This document shows positions 8,701 through 18,567 of a DNA stretch of 45,211 nucleotides, one piece after another. The DNA is from an uncultured Kangiella sp. GTDB lineage: Bacteria; Pseudomonadota; Gammaproteobacteria; Enterobacterales; Kangiellaceae. Every line of letters starts with the position of its first letter. Positions within the stretch are counted from its first letter, which is position 1. The translations under genes were made by a program, and so were the position numbers. Under the pieces are notes generated by a model that searched no databases, had not been told where the DNA came from, and was given only the letters and a program-made list of their open reading frames with translations. The stretch spans positions 1 through 45,211 of the forward strand of contig CATNCP010000026.1 in NCBI GenBank assembly GCA_950096615.1, in the 5' to 3' direction.

Positions 8701-9444
8701 CTATAAAGACCCCAGTTTAACCTTAGCTAGCTTACCCGCAGTAGTATTTGGAAAAGCTTTTACCAGCGCCTGGTACGTTTTCTTAGCCTCTGCTTTATTA
8801 CCGCTTAACTCATGAGTTTGCGCGAGTTTTAGCATCGCCTTGTCTTTAATTTCCGTCTCTGGAAATTGGCTGTAAACCGCTTCAAACTCAAATGCAGCTT
8901 GCTTATACTCTTTATCGTTAGAGTGTAACTGCCCTAGAATATAATGCGCGTTAGCTGCCAAGGGATGTTTAGGGTAATCTTTGACAAAGCTCTTAAATGA
9001 GCTTTTAGCAAAGGCATACTCTTTATTGCTGAACTGAGAAAAAGCTTTGTTATAGGCTTTTTGTGCATCACTCAGGTTTTGGTCATTAGCATCACCACCT
9101 GTTGACTCAGTTCCTTCGGTGCCAGATAAACCGGCTCCTGATAGCCCACCCTGACTCGCTTCAGTTAAGCGACGGTCAAGATCAGCATATAATTCTTTTT
9201 GCTGACGTTGCAGCTTTTGGATTTGATAACCTTGCTCTTCAGTCTTGCCGCGTAAATAACTCACTTCTTGTTGAAGCTGCATTACCTGACGCATAAGCTC
9301 GCCGACTAGTTGGTTTTGGTCATTTTCTTGATATTGTTGAATCGCTTCTACTGCCTTCCCATCAACGACTGGAGCGGCGGTATTGCCCACAGCAGATGCT
9401 GTGAGCAATGATAATGCGATTATCTTAGTATAACGATAAGTCAT
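8701..9444 (-). CDS. cpoB: Cell division coordinator CpoB (YbgF)
   Basis: CpoB is a periplasmic TPR protein that couples Tol-driven outer-membrane constriction to PBP1B septal peptidoglycan synthesis. The 247-residue precursor has a signal peptide (cleavage near GNTA-APV), an N-terminal trimerising coiled coil (about residues 45-95, LMRQVMQLQQEVSYLRG), a Gly/Ser linker and C-terminal TPRs from about residue 125 (AYNKAFSQFSNKEYAFAKS). Its start overlaps the pal stop by one base (TAATG), so translation is probably coupled. Usual last gene of the tol-pal operon. Confidence 0.94.
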   Translation of the reverse strand: MTYRYTKIIALSLLTASAVGNTAAPVVDGKAVEAIQQYQENDQNQLVGELMRQVMQLQQEVSYLRGKTEEQGYQIQKLQRQQKELYADLDRRLTEASQGGLSGAGLSGTEGTESTGGDANDQNLSDAQKAYNKAFSQFSNKEYAFAKSSFKSFVKDYPKHPLAANAHYILGQLHSNDKEYKQAAFEFEAVYSQFPETEIKDKAMLKLAQTHELSGNKAEAKKTYQALVKAFPNTTAGKLAKVKLGSL

Positions 9445-9962
9445 TATTGATATTTAATTTCCACACGACGGTTTTCTTGCCACGCTTGTTCAGTGTGACC
9501 AGGGTTAGCTGGAGACTCTTCACCAAAGCTAATTACTTCGATTTGACTACCAGAAACACCATAAGTTCTCATTAACTGAGCCACTGACTTTGCACGACGC
9601 TCACCTAGAGCCAAGTTGTACTCAGGAGTACCGCGCTCGTCCGCGTGACCTTCAAGAATCACTTTCTTGCCAGTCGCTTGGATGTGCTTAGCGTGAACTT
9701 CTAACAACTCCATGTCGCCGCTACGGATAGCGTCGCTGTCGAAGTCGAAGTAAATTGTTGTGTTTTCCAACAATGCCGCGATACGTTGTCTTTCAGCTTC
9801 TTCAGCAGCACGTTGACGCGCTAACGCTTCAGCTTCAGCATCTGAACCATCGTCTTGTTGAACGGTTGTGTCAGTAGTATCGTCTGCTGGCTCAGTAGTG
9901 CTACATGCAGCTAACGCTAATGCTGCAAACAAAGCCAATAGTAATTGTACCGAACGTTTCAT
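9444..9962 (-). CDS. pal: Peptidoglycan-associated lipoprotein Pal
   Basis: Pal is an outer-membrane lipoprotein that binds peptidoglycan and TolB. I start at ATG 9962: the GGAGG at 9969-9973 touches the upstream ATG (9968) directly but lies six bases from this one. The signal peptide ends in lipobox LAAC, then an Asp/Thr-rich linker, then the OmpA-like domain with FDFDSDAIRSGD and the peptidoglycan-binding stretch LEGHADERGTPEYN plus ERRAKSVAQLM. Length of 172 residues is typical. Confidence 0.96.
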   Translation of the reverse strand: MKRSVQLLLALFAALALAACSTTEPADDTTDTTVQQDDGSDAEAEALARQRAAEEAERQRIAALLENTTIYFDFDSDAIRSGDMELLEVHAKHIQATGKKVILEGHADERGTPEYNLALGERRAKSVAQLMRTYGVSGSQIEVISFGEESPANPGHTEQAWQENRRVEIKYQ

Positions 9963-9999
9963 TGTCATCCTCCAGGATTGTTATTTAACTTATTACAAA

Positions 10000-11364
10000 T
10001 TACAAAATATACGGAGACCACGCCGGTGCTTTAACTTCACCAACGTTGGCCGGTAGTCTTGCTTTAAAGCGTCCATCCATTGATACCGCACTTAAAACTT
10101 TTTGTCGCCCGTCAACGGTAGAGAAAATAATCATGCTACTGTTTGGAGCAACTGACAACGACTCATCTAGACTGGTCTTGGTTAAGACAGTCAGGTTCCC
10201 CGTGTCGATGTCTTGTGCGGCTACATGGAAATTACCATTGTTTTGATGAACCATCACAATAGTCTTTCCGTCTGGTGCAAATTCTGCGCCAGCATTGTAC
10301 CTTCCCTCGAAGGTTACCCTTTCTGCATCGCCTCCTGCAAGCGAAACACTATAAATTTGCGGTTTTCCTCCTCGATCTGAGGTGAATATCAAACTTTTGC
10401 CATCTGGATTCCACGATGGTTCAGTATCAATCGCATAATGTCGCGTTAAACGAGTCAGCCTTTTACTCGCCAAATCCATCACATAAAGCTCTGGATTACC
10501 GTCTTTCGACAGCACCATCGCCATCTTTGTGCCATCTGGTGACCATGCTGGAGCACTATTAAAGCCCTTATAACTCGCGATCAGTTCCCGCTGTCCTGAT
10601 GCGATAGTCTGAATAAAGATCTCCGAACGACCGTTTTCAAAACTGACGTACGCTAACTTATTGCCATCTGGCGACCATGTCGGTGACATAATCGGCTTTT
10701 TCGACGAGAAAACGTTGGTTTGATTAAAACCATCGCTGTCAGCCACGTTTAAATTATAAGGCTTAGTCGCTAATCGATCGACCTGCACATAAGCGATTTG
10801 CGTTGCAAAAGCACCGCGTTCACCGGTCAAGGCTTCGTATATCTCATCAGCCGCAATGTGAGCAGCCCAGCGAAAGTTATCGCTGTTTACTAATTTTGTT
10901 TTCAAGACCATCAAGTGAAATGATTGGTCTACCAAAGGATAACTTCCCGATGGAATGCTCGATTCCATCACAGCTTTATCGTTGTATGGATCAATCAGGT
11001 CATACGATACCATGTATTTCCCTGGGGCCGTTTCCTTCACGATGCCATACACAACACCATCAACGCCGAGCTCTTTCCAAGCGTCAATATCGATGTCGGT
11101 AATTTGATTAGGTGTCTGCGGTAACTCGGCGGTTTCAACCGGTTTAAACTTACCACTGCGCTCTAAATCATTGGCAATAATTTTAGCGAAGTCATGCGGT
11201 GGCTCGACTTTAACTTCTGACGCACTTTCAAATTTGAAAGGCACCACAGCCACCGGACGCGCATCATCACGACCTTCCGTAATGTAAATTTGTACCTCGG
11301 CATTAGCCGAATAGGCCATCAAACCTAACCACAATACCACTAGTTTTTTACAAATATGTTTCAT
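10000..11364 (-). CDS. tolB: Tol-Pal system periplasmic protein TolB
   Basis: TolB is the periplasmic partner that shuttles between Pal and TolA. The 454-residue precursor has a signal peptide (cleavage near ANA-EVQ), an N-terminal alpha/beta domain (about 22-165) and a six-bladed beta-propeller with recurrent WSPDG-type turns ([44 protein letters not shown]). The C-terminal PAWSPYIL matches the family ending. It sits between tolA and pal as usual. Confidence 0.96.
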   Translation of the reverse strand: MKHICKKLVVLWLGLMAYSANAEVQIYITEGRDDARPVAVVPFKFESASEVKVEPPHDFAKIIANDLERSGKFKPVETAELPQTPNQITDIDIDAWKELGVDGVVYGIVKETAPGKYMVSYDLIDPYNDKAVMESSIPSGSYPLVDQSFHLMVLKTKLVNSDNFRWAAHIAADEIYEALTGERGAFATQIAYVQVDRLATKPYNLNVADSDGFNQTNVFSSKKPIMSPTWSPDGNKLAYVSFENGRSEIFIQTIASGQRELIASYKGFNSAPAWSPDGTKMAMVLSKDGNPELYVMDLASKRLTRLTRHYAIDTEPSWNPDGKSLIFTSDRGGKPQIYSVSLAGGDAERVTFEGRYNAGAEFAPDGKTIVMVHQNNGNFHVAAQDIDTGNLTVLTKTSLDESLSVAPNSSMIIFSTVDGRQKVLSAVSMDGRFKARLPANVGEVKAPAWSPYIL

Positions 11365-11386
11365 AGAGTCTCTACTCTCGGTTTGT

Positions 11387-12367
11387 TTAATCTTTCAAAC
11401 TTGGATCAAAAGTAAATGTAATAGTTCTCAGCTCCGCAATCACATCAGGATTCTCTGAGTATGGTAATGGCGAAGCACGATTAATTGCCGCGATACCTGT
11501 CTGACAATAAATATCATCACCACCAACAATAATTGTATCTAAGACTACGCCACCCGGCGCGGTCTTAATCGTAATAGTACACGAACCTTGCACTGAAGGT
11601 TTATTCCACAACCTTACTAACTTGCTTCTAATTTGAGCTTTCAACTTCTCCAGCTCAGTTAAAGCTTGAGCTTTCTTAACGTCACCTTCCATTGCATCAA
11701 AGAATTCGCCTTCTTGCGCCGCTAACTCGTCTAACAAGCGCTGCTCTTCTTCTTTACGCTTACGTTCCGCTTCCTCACGCTTCTTGCGTTCGGCTTCTTC
11801 TTTCTTACGCTTTTCCTCGGCCAACCGTTTCTTTTCAGCTTCTTCCTTTTTACGTTTCTCTTCCGCTAAACGTTTTTTTTCAGCTTCCGCTTCTTTACGC
11901 TTACGTTCGGCTTCTTCTTTCTTACGCTTCTCTTCGGCTAACCGTTTCTTTTCAGCCTCTTCTTTTTCGCGTTTTTCTTCTTCAAGCTTTTTCTCCAGCG
12001 CTAACTTTTTCTTACGCTCCAGTTCAGCCTGCTCTTTTGCACGCTTCTCAGCTTCAGCTTTTTCTTGCGCTTTTTGCTCGGCGACTTTCTTTTCACGCTC
12101 GAGCTTTTCTAAACGTTCTTTCTCTTGCTGTTGCTTTTTAAGGCGTTCTTCTTCACGCTTTTGCTGCTCAGCCTTTGATGGTTCTGACTTAGCTGGCGGC
12201 GGATTAGTTTTAGGCGCTTGTGCAATTCGAGCCTGAATCGGAGCATCCACATACTTATGTTCTGGGATATTCGGCTCCCAGATAAACTTCCATATAATTG
12301 CCGCGATTAGCGCTAGGTGTAGCACTACCGATAGAATGATTGGTAACGTTTTTTTCTTATCAGACAA
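11387..12367 (-). CDS. tolA: Cell envelope integrity protein TolA
   Basis: TolA spans the periplasm and is energised by TolQR. It has an N-terminal transmembrane helix (about residues 8-30, with the SHLS-like SVVLHLAL), a long Lys/Glu/Ala coiled coil (about 55-220) and a C-terminal domain with [15 protein letters not shown]. The coiled coil contains near-exact tandem units of the [15 protein letters not shown] type, visible also as a DNA repeat between about 11750 and 11960. At 326 residues it is shorter than the E. coli protein. Repeat number could vary between strains. Confidence 0.95.
   Translation of the reverse strand: MSDKKKTLPIILSVVLHLALIAAIIWKFIWEPNIPEHKYVDAPIQARIAQAPKTNPPPAKSEPSKAEQQKREEERLKKQQQEKERLEKLEREKKVAEQKAQEKAEAEKRAKEQAELERKKKLALEKKLEEEKREKEEAEKKRLAEEKRKKEEAERKRKEAEAEKKRLAEEKRKKEEAEKKRLAEEKRKKEEAERKKREEAERKRKEEEQRLLDELAAQEGEFFDAMEGDVKKAQALTELEKLKAQIRSKLVRLWNKPSVQGSCTITIKTAPGGVVLDTIIVGGDDIYCQTGIAAINRASPLPYSENPDVIAELRTITFTFDPSLKD
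11750..11965 (-). repeat. In-frame tandem repeats in the tolA coiled coil
   Basis: Units encoding [14 protein letters not shown] and close variants recur about four times. They keep heptad-like charge spacing. The large antisense reading frames over this region are by-products of the repeated codons. Confidence 0.7.
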
Positions 12368-12377
12368 CTCAATTCAC

Positions 12378-12815
12378 CTAGTTAGTTTGTTGTGTCATTA
12401 AACCAACGTTTTCTATCCCTGCGACTTGTCTTAATTGATCCATCAATTCAACCACATCACCGTAAGCCACCGATTTATCGCCATTGATTAAAATAGGCGA
12501 CTCAGGGGATGTTTCTAGTTCTGTGAGAACCGTCTCTAACAGTTCTTCGCGGCTCATAGCCTCTGGGCGTCCAGCCGAACTGCCAATCTCTAGGTAATAC
12601 TGCCCATCAGAATTAATCGACACAATAAACGGCGTGCTTTGTTCTGGAGACATTGGCTCAGCTTCAGCGGTAGGCAAATCGACTTGAATACCTGCGGTAA
12701 TTAATGGCGCGGTAATCATAAAAATAACCAGCAGCACCAGCATCACATCAATGTAAGGAACCACATTGATTTCAGCGTTGAGTCGGCGTCTTTGTCTACG
12801 TACAAGTTGCGGCAT
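12378..12815 (-). CDS. tolR: Tol-Pal system protein TolR (ExbD family)
   Basis: TolR forms the proton channel with TolQ in the inner membrane. The 145-residue protein has one transmembrane helix at about residues 22-42, containing the family signature VVPYIDVMLVLLVIFMITAPL; the proton-carrying aspartate is the D in YIDVML. The periplasmic domain follows with ILINGDKSVAYGDVVELMD. It lies 10 bases upstream of tolA and 11 downstream of tolQ. Confidence 0.96.
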   Translation of the reverse strand: MPQLVRRQRRRLNAEINVVPYIDVMLVLLVIFMITAPLITAGIQVDLPTAEAEPMSPEQSTPFIVSINSDGQYYLEIGSSAGRPEAMSREELLETVLTELETSPESPILINGDKSVAYGDVVELMDQLRQVAGIENVGLMTQQTN

Positions 12816-12826
12816 AATAATCGACC

Positions 12827-13489
12827 TTAGCTGTGCGCCTTACGGTGCAAGATTCCCGAAAACTCTTCTAGGAAGTTTTCGTAGCGAATTTCAATTCTCT
12901 GCAAACGGTTAGTAAAGCGGTTATACGCAATGACCGCAGGAATCGCCGCGAACAAGCCCATCGCCGTCGCAATCAAGGCTTCGGCAATACCTGGCGCCAC
13001 CATCGCAAGCGTCGCCTGCTTGACACTACCTAGCGCGATAAACGAGGTCATGATGCCCCATACCGTACCAAATAGACCAATGTACGGCGTTACCGAGCCA
13101 ACTGTCGCTAGAAAAGATAAGTTCTGTTCAAGCTTTTCAACTTCACGACTGTGTGCCACGCGCATCGCTCTGTGAGTTCCGTCCATCACAGCTTCAGGGC
13201 TAACACCACTTTGTTGGCGCAAACGCATAAATTCTTTGTAACCAGCTAAGAATAACGACTCCAAGCCTTGTTTCTTTTGATCGCTTTGAGACAGTTCTGT
13301 GGATAATTTGCTCAAGTCGATACCGGACCAAAACTTATCTTCGAACTTTTTACTCTTTCTAGAAGCAGTATTAAGGACACCAGAACGTTGAAAGATCAAC
13401 GCCCAAGACATTACAGAAATGATCAAAAGTAACAGCATAATTAGCTGTACAGGAATACTGGCTTCTAAAATTAGACCAGCAATGGACAT
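12827..13489 (-). CDS. tolQ: Tol-Pal system protein TolQ (ExbB family)
   Basis: TolQ is the polytopic inner-membrane stator of the Tol motor. Starting at ATG 13489 (MSIAGLILEASIPVQLIML) gives 220 residues and matches the family N-terminus; a TTG at 13513 would add eight residues and overlap ybgC. Three transmembrane segments are visible (about 9-30, 125-150 and 160-185), with FLATVGSVTPYIGLFGTVWGI and GIAEALIATAMGLFAAIPAV as the conserved pore helices. The ybgC stop lies 4 bases upstream, so translation may be coupled. Confidence 0.95.
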   Translation of the reverse strand: MSIAGLILEASIPVQLIMLLLLIISVMSWALIFQRSGVLNTASRKSKKFEDKFWSGIDLSKLSTELSQSDQKKQGLESLFLAGYKEFMRLRQQSGVSPEAVMDGTHRAMRVAHSREVEKLEQNLSFLATVGSVTPYIGLFGTVWGIMTSFIALGSVKQATLAMVAPGIAEALIATAMGLFAAIPAVIAYNRFTNRLQRIEIRYENFLEEFSGILHRKAHS

Positions 13490-13493
13490 GTCA

Positions 13494-13934
13494 TTAGCAC
13501 CACTCACGTGCAATCTCCTCTTGTAAATAGTTTGGCATAGGAGCAGGCGTCATGGTGTCCATATCAACGCAAGCCACCCGAATTGTTGCCTTATTCACTA
13601 GTTGTTGTTTATTGTCGTCAGATTCATCGCTGTTTTCATCAACCCGATAAATCTCTTGCTCAAAAATAACGCTCGCCTTTCTAACCGAGCTGATTCGTGT
13701 TTTCACCACCAGCTGCTCATTAAAGCGAGCCGGCCTGAGATACTTTGCATCGACATGAGCTACCGCGAACGCCAGCCCTTTATCAATCAATACATCCTGC
13801 TCCCAGCCCAATGAACGTAACCATTCCGTACGGCCACGCTCGTAAAATTTCAAATAATTAGCGTAATACACTACGCCAGCCACATCAGTATCTTCGTAGT
13901 AGACCCTAACAGGCCAATTAAATTCACGCGCCAT
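13494..13934 (-). CDS. ybgC: Tol-Pal system-associated acyl-CoA thioesterase YbgC
   Basis: YbgC is a hot-dog fold thioesterase encoded at the head of tol-pal operons and thought to act on acyl-ACP or acyl-CoA at the membrane. The 146-residue protein carries the catalytic stretch VYYEDTDVAGVVYYANYL with the family aspartate, followed by FYERGRTEWLRSLG. The C-terminal insertion with DENSDESDDNKQQ is longer and more acidic than usual. It starts the ybgC-tolQRAB-pal-cpoB operon, 80 bases after ruvB. Confidence 0.94.
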   Translation of the reverse strand: MAREFNWPVRVYYEDTDVAGVVYYANYLKFYERGRTEWLRSLGWEQDVLIDKGLAFAVAHVDAKYLRPARFNEQLVVKTRISSVRKASVIFEQEIYRVDENSDESDDNKQQLVNKATIRVACVDMDTMTPAPMPNYLQEEIAREWC

Positions 13935-14014
13935 TATTTTAAGCCCTATTATTATAACGTTTCATGTTCGAAATAGTGTTAAAACAATCCCGAAAACCAT
14001 TACTTAACGAAAAT

Positions 14015-15037
14015 TTACTTATCGGACGAACCATCAGAAGAAGAGATGATTCCAAAGTGTTCATAGGCATGTTTAGTCGCAATGCGGCCTCTAGGCGTCC
14101 GCTGAATAAAGCCCTGCTGAATCAAGAATGGCTCTAACACATCATCAATCGTATCGCGCTCTTCACCAATCGCCGCTGCTAATGTGTCTAAGCCCACTGG
14201 CCCACCGCTAAATTTTTCGATAATAGTCAACAACAGCTTACGGTCCATGGTGTCGAAGCCTTTAGCATCCACATCCAGCATATCCAATGCGCGATCCGCT
14301 ACCTTATCCGTAATCAAACCATCTGACTTAATTTCGGCAAAGTCACGCACACGGCGTAATAGACGGTTGGCAATTCGGGGCGTACCACGAGAACGACGTG
14401 CGATCTCAAGCGCACCCGACTCTTCGATCTGCAAGCCCAAAATCTGAGCCGAACGCATGACGATACCCGTCAAATCTTTGATGTTGTAGAACTCAAGGCG
14501 CTGCACAATACCGAAACGATCGCGTAATGGAGACGTTAATAACCCAGCGCGAGTGGTCGCGCCGACTAAGGTAAAGGGTGGTAATTCGACTTTGATAGAA
14601 CGTGCCGCTGGGCCTTCACCAATCATGATATCCAGCTGGTAATCCTCCATCGCTGGATAAAGCACCTCTTCGACGTGCGGACTCAAGCGGTGAATTTCAT
14701 CAATAAATAAGACATCATTTGGCTCAAGGTTGGTCAACATAGCCGCTAAATCGCCCGCTTTTTCCAAAACAGGTCCCGAGGTATGCTTAATACCCACGTT
14801 CATTTCATTCGCGATAATGTTAGACAGCGTGGTTTTACCAAGGCCAGGAGGGCCAAAGATGAGAACATGATCCAACGCTTCTTTACGCATCTGAGCCGCT
14901 TTAAGGAAAATCTCCATCTGCTCACGGACTTTTTCCTGCCCCACATAATCCTGCAAGGTTGTCGGGCGAATAGCGCGATCAAACTGCTCTTCGTCAGTGG
15001 TTTCGGCCGGATTTATTATTCTGTCATGCTCAATCAT
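14015..15037 (-). CDS. ruvB: Holliday junction branch migration ATPase RuvB
   Basis: RuvB is the AAA+ motor that drives Holliday-junction branch migration with RuvA. The 340-residue protein has [16 protein letters not shown] (Walker A), [12 protein letters not shown] (Walker B), the [12 protein letters not shown] sensor and the C-terminal winged helix ending near [12 protein letters not shown]. Length is normal. It is usually directly after ruvA; here ruvA ends at 22403, about 7.4 kb away on the same strand. Confidence 0.97.
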   Translation of the reverse strand: MIEHDRIINPAETTDEEQFDRAIRPTTLQDYVGQEKVREQMEIFLKAAQMRKEALDHVLIFGPPGLGKTTLSNIIANEMNVGIKHTSGPVLEKAGDLAAMLTNLEPNDVLFIDEIHRLSPHVEEVLYPAMEDYQLDIMIGEGPAARSIKVELPPFTLVGATTRAGLLTSPLRDRFGIVQRLEFYNIKDLTGIVMRSAQILGLQIEESGALEIARRSRGTPRIANRLLRRVRDFAEIKSDGLITDKVADRALDMLDVDAKGFDTMDRKLLLTIIEKFSGGPVGLDTLAAAIGEERDTIDDVLEPFLIQQGFIQRTPRGRIATKHAYEHFGIISSSDGSSDK

Positions 15038-15180
15038 GGATTTTATGTGCTCGTAGCACCAAAAGCTTTAATGCGGTTAAGTCTACCAAGGCTCAGGCTT
15101 GGATGGAACCAAAACCAATCCTTTTCCACATTTGGCCAGAATCCGCCTTTTTCTTGTTAATTTAAGGGGTTAGATAACTC

Positions 15181-17112
15181 TTAAGACCCTTCCAGCTCCT
15201 CATTCAGCATCAGCCAGTCTTCTTCAAGTGCTTCTAGGCGTTGAGTCACGTCGCCATACTCCGAGCTAAGCTCTGCCAACTTGCCTTTATTCGCTTCTTC
15301 ATACAAAGACTGGTCCGCCATCAGCTTATCAAGCTCTTCCTTGCGCTTCTGGACCTTTTCCATTTCTTGCTCAACCTTTCTTAGCTTGTTCTTCAGGGGC
15401 TGCAAGGCTTTACGCTTTTCGGCATCAATTCGACGTTGCTCTTTTCGAGAGACTTCTTTACTAGAGACGTCCGATTGCGCATCAGATGGTGCTTCATCAG
15501 CTTTCTCTCTATTCGCACGGCGCTCCATGGTCGACTGCTCAAGCGCCCACTTGGCGTAATCGTCCAAATCGCCTTCAAACGGTTTAACTCCGCTATTTGC
15601 CACCAAATACAAGTCATCCGTCACTGTCCGCAGCATGTGCTTATCGTGCGACACCAGAACCACCGCGCCTTCGAAACCCTGCAACGCGACGTTCATGGCA
15701 TGGCGCATTTCCAAGTCCAAGTGGTTAGTCGGTTCATCAAGCAACAGTACATTCGGCTTGGAGTACACTAATAACGCCAATACCAAACGCGCCTTTTCAC
15801 CACCCGAAAATGGTGCCACTGGCTCAAGCGCTTTGTCGCCATTAAAGTCAAAGCCACCTAAGAAATTACGTAATTCCTGTTCGGTCGCGTCTGGGTATTC
15901 ACGCTGTAAGTGTTGAATCGGCGACATTTGTGGGTGCAGTTGTTCGAGTTGATGCTGCGCGAAATAACCAATGTTCAAATGCTTGGCCTCAACACGCTCG
16001 CCCGCCTGAATCGCTAGCTCGCCCGCCAACACCTTAATTAAAGTCGATTTACCAGCGCCGTTTTTGCCCAAAAGACCGATGCGATCGTTTGGCAATAAGG
16101 TAAAGCCCACTTTATTCAGAATCGTGACAGGGCCACTATCAGTCTCGTAGCCAGCGTTAGCTTCTTTCAGCTGTAATAAAGGACTCGGCACATGGCCTAA
16201 CTCTGGAAAACTAAAATTAAATGGCGAATCGACGTGCGCCGCAGATATTTTCTCCATACGCTCCAAAGCCTTAACGCGGCTTTGCGCCTGCTTGGCCTTG
16301 CTCGCCTTTGCTTTAAAACGAGTAATATAAGATTGCATGTGCGCAATTTCTTTCTGCTGACGCTCGTAATTTGCTTGCTGCTGCGCCAACTGCTCCGCAC
16401 GCTGAAGCTCAAAGCTCGAATAATTACCGCTGTATAACTTGATGTGCTGTTGTTCGATATGCGCCACACGATCAATCACGCGGTCGAGAAAATCCCTATC
16501 GTGCGAAATCAACAATACCGCGCCTTGGTAGGACTCCAACCACTTTTCCAACCACACCACCGCCTCGAAATCCAAGTGGTTGGTCGGCTCATCCAGTAAT
16601 AACAAGTCCGAACGACACATTAACGCCTGCGCCAAGTTCAAACGCATGCGCCAACCGCCCGAGAAACTCGAAACTGGCAGCTGCTCCTGATCGGCGGTAA
16701 AACCCAAACCATGCATCAAAGCCCCAGCTCGCGCTCGTGCCGCATAACCCTGAATCGTGTCTAGCTGCTGGTGAAGCTTACCAATCGCGTTGCCGTCTTC
16801 CTCAGCTTCCGCCTTCGCCAAAGCCGCCTCAATCTCAACAAGCTCAACATCGCCCTCAATCACATACTCCAGCGCCGACGTCTCCACCGCAGGCGTCTCC
16901 TGACGCACGCTCGAAATTGTCACATTCCCCGCCATCGAGAAATTGCCCGAATCCTCCTCAAGCTCCCCACGGATCAAAGCAAACAACGACGACTTACCGG
17001 TGCCATTAGCACCAGTAACACCAACCTTATCTTTAGGGTTGATGATAAAACTCGCGTCCTCAAATAACACTTTTTTGCCACGGCGAAGCGCCATATTCTC
17101 GAAAAACAGCAT
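15181..17112 (-). CDS. yheS: ABC-F family ATPase, YheS-like
   Basis: A soluble ABC-F protein with two ATPase domains and no membrane segment; the family acts at the ribosomal E site to relieve stalled translation. Domain 1 has GANGTGKSS near residue 35, FSGGWRMRLNLAQAL and LLLLDEPTNHLDFEA. Domain 2 has GKNGAGKST near residue 349, FSGGEKARL and LLLDEPTNHLDLEMR. The linker (about 245-300) is Lys/Gln-rich, and a charged coiled coil ends the protein. At 643 residues it fits YheS better than the smaller EttA. It is the only minus-strand gene near ruvB in the inserted segment. Confidence 0.88.
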   Translation of the reverse strand: MLFFENMALRRGKKVLFEDASFIINPKDKVGVTGANGTGKSSLFALIRGELEEDSGNFSMAGNVTISSVRQETPAVETSALEYVIEGDVELVEIEAALAKAEAEEDGNAIGKLHQQLDTIQGYAARARAGALMHGLGFTADQEQLPVSSFSGGWRMRLNLAQALMCRSDLLLLDEPTNHLDFEAVVWLEKWLESYQGAVLLISHDRDFLDRVIDRVAHIEQQHIKLYSGNYSSFELQRAEQLAQQQANYERQQKEIAHMQSYITRFKAKASKAKQAQSRVKALERMEKISAAHVDSPFNFSFPELGHVPSPLLQLKEANAGYETDSGPVTILNKVGFTLLPNDRIGLLGKNGAGKSTLIKVLAGELAIQAGERVEAKHLNIGYFAQHQLEQLHPQMSPIQHLQREYPDATEQELRNFLGGFDFNGDKALEPVAPFSGGEKARLVLALLVYSKPNVLLLDEPTNHLDLEMRHAMNVALQGFEGAVVLVSHDKHMLRTVTDDLYLVANSGVKPFEGDLDDYAKWALEQSTMERRANREKADEAPSDAQSDVSSKEVSRKEQRRIDAEKRKALQPLKNKLRKVEQEMEKVQKRKEELDKLMADQSLYEEANKGKLAELSSEYGDVTQRLEALEEDWLMLNEELEGS

Positions 17113-17304
17113 GGAATTATGGATTGATAAAAGTTGTGGACATTATAAAGGTAAGTCGTGCGAGTACAATTGGAATCGGTAGCAACACACGAATGAAGAA
17201 ATTAGCTACCTTGCCATACCTTTCAATAGGTCTGGGACTTTGCTAGGATTGGTGTGCTTATGGCTATCCTTGAGCACCTCCCAAGAAAATATGGACGTTT
17301 ATAG

Positions 17305-18054
17305 ATGAAAAAATCAACAATATACGAGTATTATGCTTTTGGGCATAACTACCAGCTTATCAAAGAAAGCGGGCTATCAGGTTGGAATAACAAAAGTGCG
17401 AAAGAAGGTATCAGCCTTTTCTTCAATCAACTAGAAAAACTTGCCCTTCCAGTTACAGAGAAAGTAGCAAAAAAACTTGAGTCAGTAATGGGCGATATCC
17501 CTGATAATGATGAAGACATAAGTCAGGAAAATGTTATGAAAATTAATCAGGAGATCAAGAAAATAGACCCATCTTTAGATGCTGAGTTACAATTAAAAGA
17601 AGCTTTTGTTTTAACTGAGAAAAGGTTCTCCCTATCTTTCTTAACCAGTAGTCCTGAAAAACTACTAGGAAAAGAGGTATTCTTTGACCTTTCTGACACT
17701 TCAAAAAAAGACTTTTCACTAGGCTGCCTTCAAGTTGCACTAAACCAGCCAACGGCAGCAGCATTCCATTTAATGAGGGCATCAGAAGAGCAGGTAAAAC
17801 AACTCTATTACTGCTTTAAAAAGCAAAAACGATTAAAGAAACCGATGTGGGGGCCAATCATTAGAGAGCTGCGCGAAAAAAGAAAACCCAAACCATCTAC
17901 TATCACCCTTGATACACTAGATAGCATTAGAGTTAACTATAGAAATCCAACTCAACACCCAGAGGCTTTTTACACACTCGATGAGGCTCAGGATTTACTG
18001 AACCAAACTATTACCGCAATAAACATGATTCATCGTGAAATTCAAAATAAATAA
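17305..18054 (+). CDS. HEPN-like domain protein
   Basis: A 249-residue protein I do not recognise by name. The C-terminal 120 residues are helical and resemble HEPN domains: ALNQPTAAAFHLMRASEEQV, a variable middle, then VNYRNPTQHPEAFYTLDEA with an Rx4H motif (R213, H218). In HEPN RNases this motif is catalytic. The N-terminal half is a charged helical region with no motif known to me. There is no paired MNT nucleotidyltransferase next to it. It may be a stand-alone RNase-like or nucleic-acid-binding protein of defence or stress type; that function is inference. A REP-like repeat follows the stop directly. Confidence 0.6.
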   Translation: MKKSTIYEYYAFGHNYQLIKESGLSGWNNKSAKEGISLFFNQLEKLALPVTEKVAKKLESVMGDIPDNDEDISQENVMKINQEIKKIDPSLDAELQLKEAFVLTEKRFSLSFLTSSPEKLLGKEVFFDLSDTSKKDFSLGCLQVALNQPTAAAFHLMRASEEQVKQLYYCFKKQKRLKKPMWGPIIRELREKRKPKPSTITLDTLDSIRVNYRNPTQHPEAFYTLDEAQDLLNQTITAINMIHREIQNK

Positions 18055-18132
18055 GCAAGCGTAGCCTCGAAGGAATAAAGTGACTTCGAGATTTGAATCC
18101 AAACTTTAACTCCTTCCCTCGATTAGGAATAA
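18054..18132 (+). repeat. REP/MITE-like element, copy 1 (right end altered)
   Basis: It begins with GCGTAGCCTCGA (18059-18070), continues with the CTTCGAG inverted arm and reaches CCCTCGATTAGG. It matches 18931-19004 closely but lacks the right terminal repeat and leads into TGGGGTCAGAGTA at 18134, a motif I associate with RAYT/REP elements. It starts right after the stop of the HEPN-like gene. Confidence 0.65.
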
Positions 18133-18162
18133 ATGGGGTCAGAGTACTTTTTAGGCCGAAGT

Positions 18163-18507
18163 ATGTTTCTTAGAGATGAACAAACAATTAAGAAGTACAA
18201 AAAAAGCGAGAAGAAGCTTTGGCTGTTATTACCTCTTGTTCTGGTACTAGCATTAGGTTTAAAAGTTACTTTCGGAATTGAATTTAAGGTGGGGATAAGC
18301 CTAGGAGTGGTAATATCTGGCTGGTTACTACTCGTAGGTATAGCCTACTTGGCGCACCGTCATAAAGTAATCAGCTTAAGGACTGGTTATTATTTTAAGC
18401 ATGAGAGTAAATTAAAATTCTACCTGATTTTGAGTATCACCTATTTTTTTATATTCTTAATGCTCGCTATACCGTTCTTTTTATATTACATCCGACTTAC
18501 GAAATAA
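18163..18507 (+). CDS. Small membrane protein, unknown function
   Basis: I do not recognise it. From ATG 18163 it is 114 residues with three likely transmembrane helices (around LWLLLPLVLVLALGLKV, ISLGVVISGWLLLVGIAYL and FYLILSITYFFIFLMLAI) and a charged N-terminus. An ATG at 18133 would add 10 residues, but those codons lie in the TGGGGTCAGAGTA repeat sequence, so I prefer the later start. The ribosome binding site is weak in both cases. It lies between copies of the REP-like repeat. Confidence 0.55.
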   Translation: MFLRDEQTIKKYKKSEKKLWLLLPLVLVLALGLKVTFGIEFKVGISLGVVISGWLLLVGIAYLAHRHKVISLRTGYYFKHESKLKFYLILSITYFFIFLMLAIPFFLYYIRLTK

Positions 18508-18514
18508 CTTGGTT

Positions 18515-18560
18515 CAGCAAGCGTAGATTAGAGCCGGAAAAGTCACCTCGACCAAGAGTT
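18515..18560 (+). repeat. REP/MITE-like element, degenerate copy 2
   Basis: Only the leading GCAAGCGTAG and scattered downstream matches (AGTCACCTCGA) agree with copies 1 and 3. It lies between two small membrane genes. Confidence 0.35.
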
Positions 18561-18567
18561 TTAAGTT

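Noticed and set aside
11692-12236. Two antisense frames of about 150 codons over tolA
   Set aside because: They come from the Lys/Glu repeat codons of the TolA coiled coil read backwards and consist of Ser/Phe/Leu repeats.
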